Shown piece by piece: positions 44,759-54,049 of a stretch of 64,000 nt of DNA; position 1 is the stretch's first letter; every line of letters starts with the position of its first letter. A model generated the notes under the pieces. That model searched no databases. It was not told the origin of the DNA and saw only the letters and a list, made by a program, of their open reading frames with translations. The DNA comes from Halioglobus japonicus. GTDB taxonomy: Bacteria > Pseudomonadota > Gammaproteobacteria > Pseudomonadales > Halieaceae. The translations under genes and the position numbers were made by a program. The stretch lies in assembly GCA_902705825.1 (NCBI GenBank), contig CACSIL010000023.1, positions 77,480 through 141,479 on the forward strand, written 5' to 3'.

Positions 44759-46930
44759 ATGATGGAAACAAAGCTAACATTCTGCTCGCTGTGTGAATCC
44801 TTTTGCGGCCTTGAAGTGGATGTGGAAGACAACCGCATCAGGGACATACGACCCGACGAGCAGCACGTAGTCTCCAGCGGGTATGCCTGTGTCAAAGGCA
44901 CCAAATTTGATTCCATACAACACAGCCCGGACCGGGTGACCGCACCGCTTAAGCGTGTTGATGATCGCTGGCAGGAGATTACCTGGGAGCAGGCGTTGGA
45001 AGAGATAGGCGCCAAAATCAAAGCCATTATCGAGCGCGATGGCCCGCAGGCATTTGGCAACTTTGTGGGGGCACCCGGCGGCAGCAACCTGATGTCACCC
45101 ATCTTCCGGGGAGAGTTTTATAAGGGGATTGGTTCCAATCGCATGTATGGCACCGGCACCTGCGACACGATGAACAAATTCCGTGTCAATGGCGATATGT
45201 ATGGATCGCCCATGCGCCTGGCCTACCCGGATGTCGACCACACTCACTTTATGATGATTCTCGGTGCCAATCCGAATGTATCCGGCAACACCCTGTACCA
45301 CCTACCGCGTTCACGCGATCGCTTCGCGGGAATTATTAAGCGCGGTGGCCGCGTGGTGTGGATCAACCCGCGCCGGGTGGAATCTGCGCGCACCGGGGAA
45401 CATCTGTTCATTCGACCGGACACCGATGTCTATTTTCTCGCGGCCTTTTGTAACGAGATTTTTCTGCGCGATGCTATAGACCACGAACTGGTCTTAAGAA
45501 CGATGAAAAACCTCGCAGCATTGCAGACAGCGGTTACCCCCTGGACTGCAGAGCGACAAGCGCAGGTTACGGGCATTCCCGCCGACACATTGCGGGAACT
45601 GGTAGATGCCTACCTCGCAGCCGACGGCGCCGCTCTCAACATGGCGACCGGTGTCAACCAGGGCCGCAGTGGCACACTGTGCTACTGGCTGCTCGAGTCC
45701 ATTTCAGCCATCACCGGAAATTTCGACCGCCAGGGTGGCAACCTGATCGGCGAGGGCATTATCGACTTTGCGCTACAGGCAAAAGACGACCCTGTGCTGA
45801 AACTGGGTTTTCACCGCAGCGACGATCTGCCCAGTGTGTCCGGCCAGCAACCAGCGGCGCTGCTGGCCGACGATATACTCAATGGCGAGGTAAAAGGCCT
45901 TTTCGTAGAGGCATCAAACCCCATGCTGGCAGTACCCAATCCCGGCAATCACCTCGAAAAGGCGCTGGGCGAACTCGAGTTGTTGGTCTGTATCGACTGG
46001 TTCCGCAATGAGACGGGCAATCTTGCACACTATATTCTGCCAGCAGCCACCTGGATGGAACGCCCCGGTATGCCGTATGCATTGCAATCCTTTGTCGGCT
46101 GCACCCCGACACCGTATTTGTATGCGGCCGACAAGGTCCTGAAACCGCCACCCGATGTGCGTGAGGAATGGTGGATGTATACGCGACTGGCAGACATGTT
46201 TGGCGTCACACTGATGGGCAATCGATTCATCAGTGGCTTTTTTAAACTGGCCGCTAGACTCGCGCACACCCCGCTGGGATTTATCAGTGTTCCCAAGGTA
46301 CTGATCAGTGGCATGCTGAAGCAGTCTGGACAACCGGACTTCAAGTCCATGCTGAAAAACCATCCTCATGGTCTGCGATTGCCGGACAATCCCGGCGGAA
46401 ACTTCCTCGGCACGCCGCGCGTACTCACAGACGATGCTCTGGTCGATCTCGGGCCGCCAGACTTTGTTGCTACGTTCAATGAACGCGTGGAAACGCTGTT
46501 TAACGACGAGCTGAACAATCTGGGCAGGATGAAGCTAATCGGCAAGCGGGAGATAAAACGCATGAACTCCTCGTCGGCCAATTCTCCACGCCTGGTGAAG
46601 GAGACAACCAATTACGCCTACATCTCCCCGGCGGATGCAACCAAACTGGGTGTGGCTGATATGGACCACGTTGACATCACCAGCGCTGTCGACAGCATCA
46701 CGATACAGGTAAAAGTCAGCGATGAGATGATGCCCGGCGTCGTGGCAATACCACAGTGCTGGGGACATGAAAAAGCCGATGGCCTGCCACATGCACAGCA
46801 GCATCCCGGGGTGAACTCCAACTTCCTCGCAGGTGACGGCTATAACAGCGTGGAGAAACTCTCGGGCATGGCACACCTGTCCGGTATACTGGTCGACATG
46901 ACACGTTCAGATCGTATTGCCAGTGCGTAA
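44759..46930 (+). CDS. Molybdopterin-dependent oxidoreductase, DMSO-reductase superfamily
   Basis: A 723-residue protein. An N-terminal [4Fe-4S] motif is CSLCESFC (Cys 9, 12 and 16) with a fourth Cys in YACVKG; molybdopterin regions follow, including VWINPRRVESARTGEH and LVCIDWFRNETGNLAHYILPAATW, and the C-terminal dinucleotide-binding domain (NYAYISPADATKLGV). Start at ATG 44759 with AAGGT upstream. No Tat signal is visible, so it is cytoplasmic. No Fe-S or membrane partner gene lies next to it. It resembles uncharacterised 'molybdopterin oxidoreductase' family members; substrate unknown. Confidence 0.88.
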   Translation: MMETKLTFCSLCESFCGLEVDVEDNRIRDIRPDEQHVVSSGYACVKGTKFDSIQHSPDRVTAPLKRVDDRWQEITWEQALEEIGAKIKAIIERDGPQAFGNFVGAPGGSNLMSPIFRGEFYKGIGSNRMYGTGTCDTMNKFRVNGDMYGSPMRLAYPDVDHTHFMMILGANPNVSGNTLYHLPRSRDRFAGIIKRGGRVVWINPRRVESARTGEHLFIRPDTDVYFLAAFCNEIFLRDAIDHELVLRTMKNLAALQTAVTPWTAERQAQVTGIPADTLRELVDAYLAADGAALNMATGVNQGRSGTLCYWLLESISAITGNFDRQGGNLIGEGIIDFALQAKDDPVLKLGFHRSDDLPSVSGQQPAALLADDILNGEVKGLFVEASNPMLAVPNPGNHLEKALGELELLVCIDWFRNETGNLAHYILPAATWMERPGMPYALQSFVGCTPTPYLYAADKVLKPPPDVREEWWMYTRLADMFGVTLMGNRFISGFFKLAARLAHTPLGFISVPKVLISGMLKQSGQPDFKSMLKNHPHGLRLPDNPGGNFLGTPRVLTDDALVDLGPPDFVATFNERVETLFNDELNNLGRMKLIGKREIKRMNSSSANSPRLVKETTNYAYISPADATKLGVADMDHVDITSAVDSITIQVKVSDEMMPGVVAIPQCWGHEKADGLPHAQQHPGVNSNFLAGDGYNSVEKLSGMAHLSGILVDMTRSDRIASA

Positions 46931-46996
46931 CCACCATCCAGTTGTATCGGGTCGAGATTACAGCACTCACCAAACTACTCGCAAAGTCAATTACGA

Positions 46997-47902
46997 GTGC
47001 TAACAGTGCAGAAACCTCACTGGCATGTGCTGGGCGCCGGTGCAATCGGCTGCCTGTTTGCACAGGGCCTGCACCGCAGCGGCAGCACGACAACACTGGT
47101 TATGCGCCGCGGTGTAACAGTCCGCTCTCTGCCGGTAGTGGTCGAGCACGATGGGCAGCGCTGTGAACAGCACCTGCCTGTTATCACGCCCGATGACACC
47201 GCCGAAATTTCCCACCTGTTGATCACCACCAAGGCTTACGATGTGCATTCGGCAGTGTCCGGTATCGCCAAACTGCTCAGCGACAATTGTGTGGTACTCC
47301 TGCTGGTGAACGGTCTCGGGCTGGCGGAAAAATTGCGCGCAGATTACCCGCATCTGGATGTTTTTTGCGGCACAACGACCGAAGGCGCCTACCAGCTGTC
47401 GGCGCAGCATATTCAACACGCCGGACGCGGTGAAACCCGTGTCGGCCGCGCCGGGCAGGACACACCCCCTGCCTGGTTCGAGGGTTTCGCACGCGCCACC
47501 GACGCCTGCGTATGGGATAGTGATATTGACAGTGCGCTGTGGTCTAAACTGGCCGTCAACTGCATTATCAACCCGCTGACAGCCGTGTCCGGTTGTCGCA
47601 ATGGCGAACTGGCTCGCAGCAGCGAGTTGTCGGCACAAGTGGAAGCGCTATGCAGTGAAGTGGCAGACATCAGCCGCGCAGCAGGCTTCGACAATATCGC
47701 AGAAAAACTGCGTCCCGCGGTGAGTGCGGTTATTGCCGGCACCGCAGACAATCGCTCTTCCATGCTGCAGGATATCGAGCGTGGACGACAGACTGAAATT
47801 GACTATATAACCGGCTACCTGCTAAAAATAGCAGAGCAGCACGGCATTCAGGCGCCAAAAAATCGTTCACTACTGGAAAGGATACGCAATCGTGCTCCAT
47901 GA
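46997..47902 (+). CDS. 2-dehydropantoate 2-reductase family protein (PanE/ApbA-like)
   Basis: A 301-residue protein: N-terminal NADP Rossmann loop (HVLGAGAIGCLFAQGL), HLLITTKAYDV, and the PanE C-terminal domain with SALWSKLAVNCIINPLTAV (catalytic Lys and Asn) and SSMLQDIERGRQTEIDYI. PanE reduces ketopantoate in pantothenate synthesis, but many paralogues act on other 2-keto acids. GTG start at 46997; an alternative GTG is at 47006. It overlaps the yhhN-like gene by 11 bases. Confidence 0.86.
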   Translation: MLTVQKPHWHVLGAGAIGCLFAQGLHRSGSTTTLVMRRGVTVRSLPVVVEHDGQRCEQHLPVITPDDTAEISHLLITTKAYDVHSAVSGIAKLLSDNCVVLLLVNGLGLAEKLRADYPHLDVFCGTTTEGAYQLSAQHIQHAGRGETRVGRAGQDTPPAWFEGFARATDACVWDSDIDSALWSKLAVNCIINPLTAVSGCRNGELARSSELSAQVEALCSEVADISRAAGFDNIAEKLRPAVSAVIAGTADNRSSMLQDIERGRQTEIDYITGYLLKIAEQHGIQAPKNRSLLERIRNRAP

Positions 47903-48557
47903 CTCACTGCCACTGGCAACGATACTTCCCCCTGCCCTGTTGTCCTTGACGGCAGTGGTGGCGCTGGTGATTTCCGATTTTCGCGATTTTCGCGCGGGGC
48001 GCTATCTGTGCAAGCCGCTGGCGGCAATTGCATTTATATGGCTGGCGCTGTCGCTGGATGCAACATCCACTGTCTATGGTCAGTGGATGTTGGCCGCGTT
48101 GGCGCTGTGCCTGCTGGGCGATCTTTTCCTGATGCCGGACAGTGAGCGCAGCTTTCTGGCCGGGTTGACCGCCTTCCTTTGCGGCCACCTGCTTTTCGCC
48201 GTTGCCTTTTTTCAACTGCCGGGGAATCCGCTGGGCCTGGCGATATCTGCGCTACCCGTGCTGGTCTTGCTGGGCGCTGTTTGGTTCTGGCTTATTCCGC
48301 ATGTCAGCAGTGACATGAAAATTCCCGTTATCCTCTATATTCTGGTGATATCCGCAATGCTGTTGTGTGCCGGGTACACCGTGGGTCAACCCGCAGCCTG
48401 GTTGATCATCATCGGCGCCTGGGGCTTTGCTTGCTCCGATCTGGCGGTAGCGCGACGACAGTTCATCACACCGCAGTCCCGGCTGACATCTGTGTGGGGC
48501 ACACCGCTGTATTTTTTATCGCAGATGGTGCTGGCCAGCACAGTGGCACTGGTATAA
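47892..48557 (+). CDS. YhhN family protein (lysoplasmalogenase-like)
   Basis: A 221-residue integral membrane protein with about seven to eight helices. Family marks are LCLLGDLFLM near residue 75-85, FLCGHLLFAVAFF, and the C-terminal LIIIGAWGFACSDLAVARRQF…LYFLSQMVLA with the conserved Asp. YhhN/TMEM86 proteins hydrolyse lysoplasmalogen vinyl ethers; bacterial members are little studied. GTG start inside the end of the panE-like gene. It ends one base before the convergent kinase gene's stop. Confidence 0.85.
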   Translation: MLHDSLPLATILPPALLSLTAVVALVISDFRDFRAGRYLCKPLAAIAFIWLALSLDATSTVYGQWMLAALALCLLGDLFLMPDSERSFLAGLTAFLCGHLLFAVAFFQLPGNPLGLAISALPVLVLLGAVWFWLIPHVSSDMKIPVILYILVISAMLLCAGYTVGQPAAWLIIIGAWGFACSDLAVARRQFITPQSRLTSVWGTPLYFLSQMVLASTVALV

Positions 48558-48558
48558 C

Positions 48559-49995
48559 TCAGCGGTAGAGCGCCAATGTGGTGTTGTGCACGATATCGCG
48601 CCACTCCTGCAATGACATATTGGCCAGCAACACCCCCTGCCGGCTGAAACGGGCGCCGGACTGTTCCCTTGTGACGGTAAATACACACAGGCTGTCGACA
48701 CAGCGCAATGCCATCGCTACGACCATATCGGGCGCCTCATTCCAGTTTTCAGGCTCTCCGCGTGAATAGATCACCGTGACGGGAAACGCACCAACCGGCC
48801 CAATAATACGAATATTGCCGAGCTGCATAGCCAATGCGTTTCTCACCTCCAGCACCAGCCAGTCCCGGGAAACGCCGCGCGGTAGAGAGATGTCGCCAAG
48901 GGTACTGGTGCGCGGCTTGGCAAACTGCACAGGCGTCACCGTATTACGCATAGTCATTGTCGGCGGCACGACAAGTAAACCCACCAACACAAGTGCCAGC
49001 GCGGTGCGAGCAGGCCACCTTAACGATTTTAAGCGGTGCTTGAACCTGACCCAGGCGGTGCCAGATGGCATCAGAGCAGACCTTCCCTGCTGCCCGAGAT
49101 CCTTGGGGATCAACGGAGGGATATCCTGAGGCGACTCGGGGCGAAAGCAGGGGCGGGCCTCCCGCAGTAGGCTATTGTTGGCTGACAGGGGCAGGCTGAG
49201 CAACACTTTTCGCAATACCTGCCGTACCCGGCGGGTGTTTTTCGGTCTGTTTTTGGGATCCTTTTCCAGCAGCACATCGATAATATTTACCAGTGGGTCC
49301 GGGAGTTCCACATCACCGGTAACAATCTCTATCAATGGTTTGGGTGGACGCTTTGTCAGCAGATCGGGATCGAGTGTTCCATCGCGAAAAAACGGCTGCT
49401 CGCCGCACAGCATTCGAGACAGAAGCGCCCCCAGCGCAAACAGATCTGCACGCTCATCAAGGGTATTGCCGAGGAACTGCTCTGGCGACACCGCCGATAA
49501 ACTACCCGCCGCCCAGCGACTGGCAGGCCCCTCGGAGGTGGTTCTGGAAATACCAAAATCAGTGAGCTTGGCCCTGCCATTCTCGCCGATCAGCACGTTC
49601 CCGGCTTTTACATCGCCGTGCACAATATGGTTCTGCCTGGCGAGCGCCAGCGCACCGGCAACATCGGCACCTACTGTCAGAACACTGGCCAGAGACGGAC
49701 GCACCGCAGTGAGGAAATCTTCCAGACTGCATCCCGATACGTACTCCATCACCATCGCCAGGTGCGTACCGGATTCAATGACATCATGAATCTGTACAAC
49801 TTTGGGGCTCTGAATGCTGGCAACTATCTGCGCCTCTCGCAACAACTGCTTGCGCGCGGCACGCGTCGCTGGCAGACGGTATATCTTGATAGCCACGCGG
49901 CGGTGCAGGCGCTTGTCATAACCTAAGTAAACGCTGCCCTGACCACCCTCATTGATCAATCGGAGGATGCGATACGGCCCTACAACGTTATCCAT
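48559..49995 (-). CDS. Hanks-type serine/threonine protein kinase, single-pass membrane
   Basis: A 478-residue protein. The kinase domain spans ~7-270: Gly loop INEGGQGSVYLGYD, VAIKIYR with the ATP-Lys, catalytic loop IVHGDVKAGNVLI (HGD in place of the commoner HRD), DFGISR, and APE-like VSPEQFLG. A transmembrane helix follows at about residues 335-355 (TALALVLVGLLVVPPT), then a ~120-residue periplasmic domain of unknown type. It stands nine bases after the FHA/sigma-54 activator gene on the same strand, so the two form a unit. Confidence 0.91.
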   Translation of the reverse strand: MDNVVGPYRILRLINEGGQGSVYLGYDKRLHRRVAIKIYRLPATRAARKQLLREAQIVASIQSPKVVQIHDVIESGTHLAMVMEYVSGCSLEDFLTAVRPSLASVLTVGADVAGALALARQNHIVHGDVKAGNVLIGENGRAKLTDFGISRTTSEGPASRWAAGSLSAVSPEQFLGNTLDERADLFALGALLSRMLCGEQPFFRDGTLDPDLLTKRPPKPLIEIVTGDVELPDPLVNIIDVLLEKDPKNRPKNTRRVRQVLRKVLLSLPLSANNSLLREARPCFRPESPQDIPPLIPKDLGQQGRSALMPSGTAWVRFKHRLKSLRWPARTALALVLVGLLVVPPTMTMRNTVTPVQFAKPRTSTLGDISLPRGVSRDWLVLEVRNALAMQLGNIRIIGPVGAFPVTVIYSRGEPENWNEAPDMVVAMALRCVDSLCVFTVTREQSGARFSRQGVLLANMSLQEWRDIVHNTTLALYR

Positions 49996-50004
49996 AACAG
50001 TGAC

Positions 50005-51567
50005 TTAGCCCAATGCACCGGGCAACTTGCGCAGGCGGCTGCGCAAGCTGTTGTGAGACACCCGCAGATGACGCGCGACGCTAGCGCTGTCACCGGCGTG
50101 CTCCGCCATCAGGCGCTGCAGCTCCTGTGGTGGAATTTCACTGGCCAGACAGTAGCGCGGGGATGATTCAATGCGGCGGTACACAGCCGCGCGGGAAACA
50201 CTCAGTTGCTGCGCGACCCGGGGAACCTCACAGTCATTTTCATGCATAGCCCGATCGAACGTCGCATCATCGATATCCTGCATCCTGCGACGCCGAACCC
50301 GGCCGGAAAATGACGACAGCGAACCCGGACTCAGTATCGCGGCCTGCAGCACCTCATTCATCACCGGCCGCGCCTCACTGGCCATCACCACTTGCTGGGC
50401 AAAGTTTGCCAGTTCGCGCACATTGCCCGGCCACTGATAGGACAGAAATGCATAAAACAGAATGGCCCAGGCTGCGATGTCAGTAGCGGCGCTATCTACC
50501 TTGGGCAGCAGATCCGGGCGCCCCGTCTCAGCGGCGCTGTTTTGTAGAAAATACAGCAGCAACTCGCCGATATCTTCGGGGTGCTCCCGCAGTGCAGGCA
50601 GAAGAATCTCACAGGCACCAAGACGGTGGCGCAAGGCCGCTTTGAAATCACCGCCTTGACCGTCCAGCGCTGCATCCGTCGCGGAAATCACGCGCACATC
50701 AAGCTGTCGAATTGGGCCTCCGACAGCCTGGATCTCCCGCTCTTGTAAGGCGCGTAATAGCTGTGGCTGAACGTCCAGAGAGGCATCACCGATCTCGTCC
50801 AAAAACAATGTGCCACCCTCGGCCTGCTCAAAATATCCGGAGGCCGCTTGATGGGCTCCGGTAAAAGCGCCTCTGGCGCTGCCAAACAACGCCGCCGCGG
50901 CCAAGTCACTGGGTATGGCGGCCATGTTTACGCTCACCATCGGCTCTGTCGCCCTGCGACTGGCGCTGTGAATAGCTGTGGCAACCAACTCTTTGCCTGT
51001 TCCGGTCTCTCCTCGCACCAGCACATCCAGATCGCTCTCACCGGCGCGAGCAACCTGCTCGCGAATATCGACCATACATGCGCTACTGCCGCGCAATGGG
51101 CTGTCGGCAACGCGGTCTGTGGCAAATGGCGACCCGCTGCGCCCCACGCGCAGAAGCAGCACAATACTGTGGCCCAACATCACGGGTAGACCTACGCGCA
51201 ATTGTTCCCACTCGATCTCCACGCTGTCGTAAAGTTCAGTGGACCCGAGACGACAGCGGCTGGATGCGTCAAAGCGGCGCACAACCAGGCGCTTGCCTCG
51301 CAGCGTGAACTGCAGGGCTTTGCGACTGACATAGGGATCGTTTAGCGGAGCAGGGCTCTGGTTGTCGGGGTGGTCAAACATCGGGCTTCGTCTGCCCAGC
51401 ACCCAGGGGGCATTACCCGATTGCTGCGGCACCACCGCGCGCTGCCCGATACGAGAGCTATCGGGATGGAAAATAACCGTGAGCACGAGTTCCTGCCCGC
51501 CATAATTACCCGCCATAGAGGCAATAATTGAGGGCAGTGTCACCTCCGAGTCTGTTGGCGTCCGCAT
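50005..51567 (-). CDS. FHA-domain sigma-54-dependent transcriptional activator with tandem Fis-type HTH
   Basis: A 520-residue bacterial enhancer-binding protein. N-terminal FHA-like domain (~45-130: WVLGRRSP and NDPYVSRKAL), then an AAA+ domain with Walker A GETGTGKELV, the sigma-54 contact loop GAFTGAHQ, Walker B GGTLFLDEIGD and WPGNVREL. The C-terminus has two Fis-like helix-turn-helix units (CEVPRVAQQLSVSRAAVYRR and DSASVARHLRVSHNSLRSRL), where one is usual. FHA domains read phosphothreonine, and the neighbouring membrane kinase is the obvious signal source. Target genes unknown. Confidence 0.9.
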   Translation of the reverse strand: MRTPTDSEVTLPSIIASMAGNYGGQELVLTVIFHPDSSRIGQRAVVPQQSGNAPWVLGRRSPMFDHPDNQSPAPLNDPYVSRKALQFTLRGKRLVVRRFDASSRCRLGSTELYDSVEIEWEQLRVGLPVMLGHSIVLLLRVGRSGSPFATDRVADSPLRGSSACMVDIREQVARAGESDLDVLVRGETGTGKELVATAIHSASRRATEPMVSVNMAAIPSDLAAAALFGSARGAFTGAHQAASGYFEQAEGGTLFLDEIGDASLDVQPQLLRALQEREIQAVGGPIRQLDVRVISATDAALDGQGGDFKAALRHRLGACEILLPALREHPEDIGELLLYFLQNSAAETGRPDLLPKVDSAATDIAAWAILFYAFLSYQWPGNVRELANFAQQVVMASEARPVMNEVLQAAILSPGSLSSFSGRVRRRRMQDIDDATFDRAMHENDCEVPRVAQQLSVSRAAVYRRIESSPRYCLASEIPPQELQRLMAEHAGDSASVARHLRVSHNSLRSRLRKLPGALG

Positions 51568-51682
51568 GATATTTATCCTGCGCGCTTGCGTGTTGTTATC
51601 AGTATTTTTCTAAAGCTTAGCAGCTCTTGAGAATACTGCCGCTGCGGATGGCATCTGCGGCCTGTGCGCCAAATGTTGCGGC

Positions 51683-52234
51683 TTATTCCGACAATTGCCG
51701 GCGGTAGCGCTGCCAGTCAAAGGCTGGCCCCGGATCTGTTTTTCTTCCCGGGGCAACATCACTGTGACCGACTATCTTCTGCACCGACATATCCGGATAG
51801 TGTTCGATCAGACAGTGAGTGACCCCCGAGAGGGCCGTATACTGCGCGTCGGTGTAGGGATCATCATCGGCCCCCTCCAGTTCAATCCCGATGCTGAAAT
51901 CATTGCAGTTGCTGCGCCCCTCAAAGCAGGACTCCCCCGCGTGCCAGGCGCGATCATCAAAATTGACGAACTGTAGCAATTCACCACTGCGCCGGATCAG
52001 GAGATGCGCAGAGACCTGGACACCGCGAATTTCCTCAAAATAAGGGTGCTCATCCCAATCCAGACGATTGGTGAAAAACCGTTCGATACAATCCCCGCTA
52101 TAACACCGGGGCGGCAGCGAAATATTATGGACAACCAACAACTGGACGGCACAGCCTGCCGGTCGCAGCCCATAGTTTGGCGAGGGCGCTCGACGCGCCT
52201 CTCGCAGCCAACCCTGCTCCACGGTGTATCTCAT
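51683..52234 (-). CDS. ampD: 1,6-anhydro-N-acetylmuramyl-L-alanine amidase
   Basis: A 183-residue zinc amidase of peptidoglycan recycling. Zinc ligands are seen as His in VVHNISLPP, and His and Asp in GHSDVAPGRKTDPGPAF; VSAHLLIRRSGELLQFV and AWHAGESCFEGRSNCN match AmpD. Its activity controls AmpR/AmpC induction in related bacteria. Start at ATG 52234 (MRYTVEQGW) by homology; the frame opens eight codons earlier. Divergent from nadC, as in Pseudomonas. Confidence 0.93.
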   Translation of the reverse strand: MRYTVEQGWLREARRAPSPNYGLRPAGCAVQLLVVHNISLPPRCYSGDCIERFFTNRLDWDEHPYFEEIRGVQVSAHLLIRRSGELLQFVNFDDRAWHAGESCFEGRSNCNDFSIGIELEGADDDPYTDAQYTALSGVTHCLIEHYPDMSVQKIVGHSDVAPGRKTDPGPAFDWQRYRRQLSE

Positions 52235-52415
52235 ATCTGCTGCTTTCCTGGACGACATGCGCCATAGGGCTTGAAGCTGCCAGTCTACCTACCGTGAAAT
52301 AATAGGTCACGGAGATTGGTCACCACACAACAGCCAACTGCGTCGCCGGGATTAACAGCCGCTGCAGCAAACTGCTACAATCGCGGCACCTTAATTTGTA
52401 TGCAATGAACGCCCT

Positions 52416-53270
52416 ATGCTCCCGAGCGAACCAGAAATGATCGACGTCGACCCCACTGTTGTCCAACGCAATGTGCGCGCTGCACTGGAGGAGGACATCG
52501 GGAGCGGAGATATAACCGCTGCCCTGATTGATCCGAAGTCGCATGCCACAGGGCGGGTAATCACGCGTGAGGACGGTGTGTTGTGCGGCCAGCCATGGGT
52601 GAATGCGGTGTTTGCTGAACTTGACAGCAACGTCAGCATTGAATGGCACTACCGCGATGGACAACTGATCAAAGCGGGCGACACCCTGTTCTCATTTCAA
52701 GGCCCCGCTCGCAGTTTGCTGACGGGTGAGCGCTGCGCGCTGAATTTTCTGCAATTATTATCAGGTACCGCCACAACCTGCAGGCGCTACGCCAATCTTG
52801 TAGCCAGCACATCTGTGCGCTTACTCGATACACGCAAGACTATCCCGGGGCTACGCATCGCGCAAAAGTACGCCGTGCACGCCGGAGGCTGCCACAATCA
52901 CCGCATTGGCCTGTACGACGCGTTCCTGATCAAGGAAAACCACATTTCCGCCTGTGGCAGTATTAAAGCCGCGGTTGCGACAGCGCGTAAAAACGCACCG
53001 GGAAAGCCGGTAGAAGTGGAAGTGGAAAGCTTTTCGGAATTGGAAGAAGCGTTGGCCGCCGCCTGTGACCGGGTAATGCTGGACAACTTTTCACTGACAC
53101 AAACCGCAGATGCTGTTGCACTGGCGGGCGGGCGCGTCGAGTTGGAGGCCTCCGGCAACGTCACCGAGGACACCCTGCTGGCAATTGCGCAAACCGGGGT
53201 GGATTTTATATCCATCGGCGCCCTCACCAAGGACTGCAGAGCGCTGGATCTCTCCATGCGCCTGCAGTAG
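52416..53270 (+). CDS. nadC: Nicotinate-nucleotide diphosphorylase (carboxylating)
   Basis: A 284-residue quinolinate phosphoribosyltransferase of NAD synthesis. Typical blocks: [32 protein letters not shown], the RKT-type quinolinate site [28 protein letters not shown], and [13 protein letters not shown]…DRVMLDNF…[12 protein letters not shown]. Length and motif order are standard. It is divergent from ampD. Confidence 0.96.
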   Translation: MLPSEPEMIDVDPTVVQRNVRAALEEDIGSGDITAALIDPKSHATGRVITREDGVLCGQPWVNAVFAELDSNVSIEWHYRDGQLIKAGDTLFSFQGPARSLLTGERCALNFLQLLSGTATTCRRYANLVASTSVRLLDTRKTIPGLRIAQKYAVHAGGCHNHRIGLYDAFLIKENHISACGSIKAAVATARKNAPGKPVEVEVESFSELEEALAAACDRVMLDNFSLTQTADAVALAGGRVELEASGNVTEDTLLAIAQTGVDFISIGALTKDCRALDLSMRLQ

Positions 53271-53299
53271 GCCCCATCACCCTGGCAGAAAGCGTCTTT

Positions 53300-53779
53300 T
53301 TAAAGCAGGGGGCGCTTACTGACGATAACGCCGTTGTTATCGGCGTAGACATAGTCTCCTGCAGTTATATTCACTCCAGCGATCTGCAAATCAATTCCGC
53401 GCTGACCCACGCCCAGTTTTTCTGTCTTGATCGGGCAGCAACCCAGCGCCTGAACGCCCAGTGGCGTGCGGCCAATTTCGTCCACATCCCGGATAACGCC
53501 GTTGATAATCAGGCCTGCCCAGCCATTGGCCGCCGCCTTTTCGGCCAGCATATCGCCGAGCAATGCCCGTCGACGCGAGCCGCCGCCATCCACAACGATG
53601 ACACGACCGAGCCCCTCCTCACCCACACACTCTTTCACCAGCGAGTTATCCTCATGGCATTTGATGGTGACAACCTGCCCGCCAAACTGCCGGACCTGGC
53701 CGTAGTTGATCCAGGGAAGCTCGAGCGCAACCACTTCGGGCGCTTCGTCAGATAGGTCGGGAGTCGATATTGAAGTCAT
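53300..53779 (-). CDS. rraA: RraA family protein (RNase E activity regulator-like)
   Basis: A 159-residue protein with the RraA/MenG-like fold: [58 protein letters not shown], and the C-terminal [15 protein letters not shown]. coli RraA binds and restrains RNase E; related proteins are HMG/CHA aldolases. The ATG at 53779 is chosen because it matches the compact family start ([13 protein letters not shown]); upstream codons to 53917 look non-coding. Confidence 0.91.
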   Translation of the reverse strand: MTSISTPDLSDEAPEVVALELPWINYGQVRQFGGQVVTIKCHEDNSLVKECVGEEGLGRVIVVDGGGSRRRALLGDMLAEKAAANGWAGLIINGVIRDVDEIGRTPLGVQALGCCPIKTEKLGVGQRGIDLQIAGVNITAGDYVYADNNGVIVSKRPLL

Positions 53780-54049
53780 AGCAAGGTTCCAGTGGTCCGA
53801 GTTGGCCGCATTATACGATAGTGCTGCAACAAACCGGAGTCCTCTGCTCCGAGGTGCGGGCGCTGCCCCACAATATAAAAGTAAACCAACACCACGCCCC
53901 CCCAGATGACCTCTCAATTGGTAGATAGCGGCAAATTTCCCTGACTACCGGCCTGCCTGACAGTATTGGCAAGCGCCGCATTGTGAGTATAATTCGCTCA
54001 GCCGATAGCACATAAAATTATCATTCACATAGTGAATGCGGAGTCGCTC

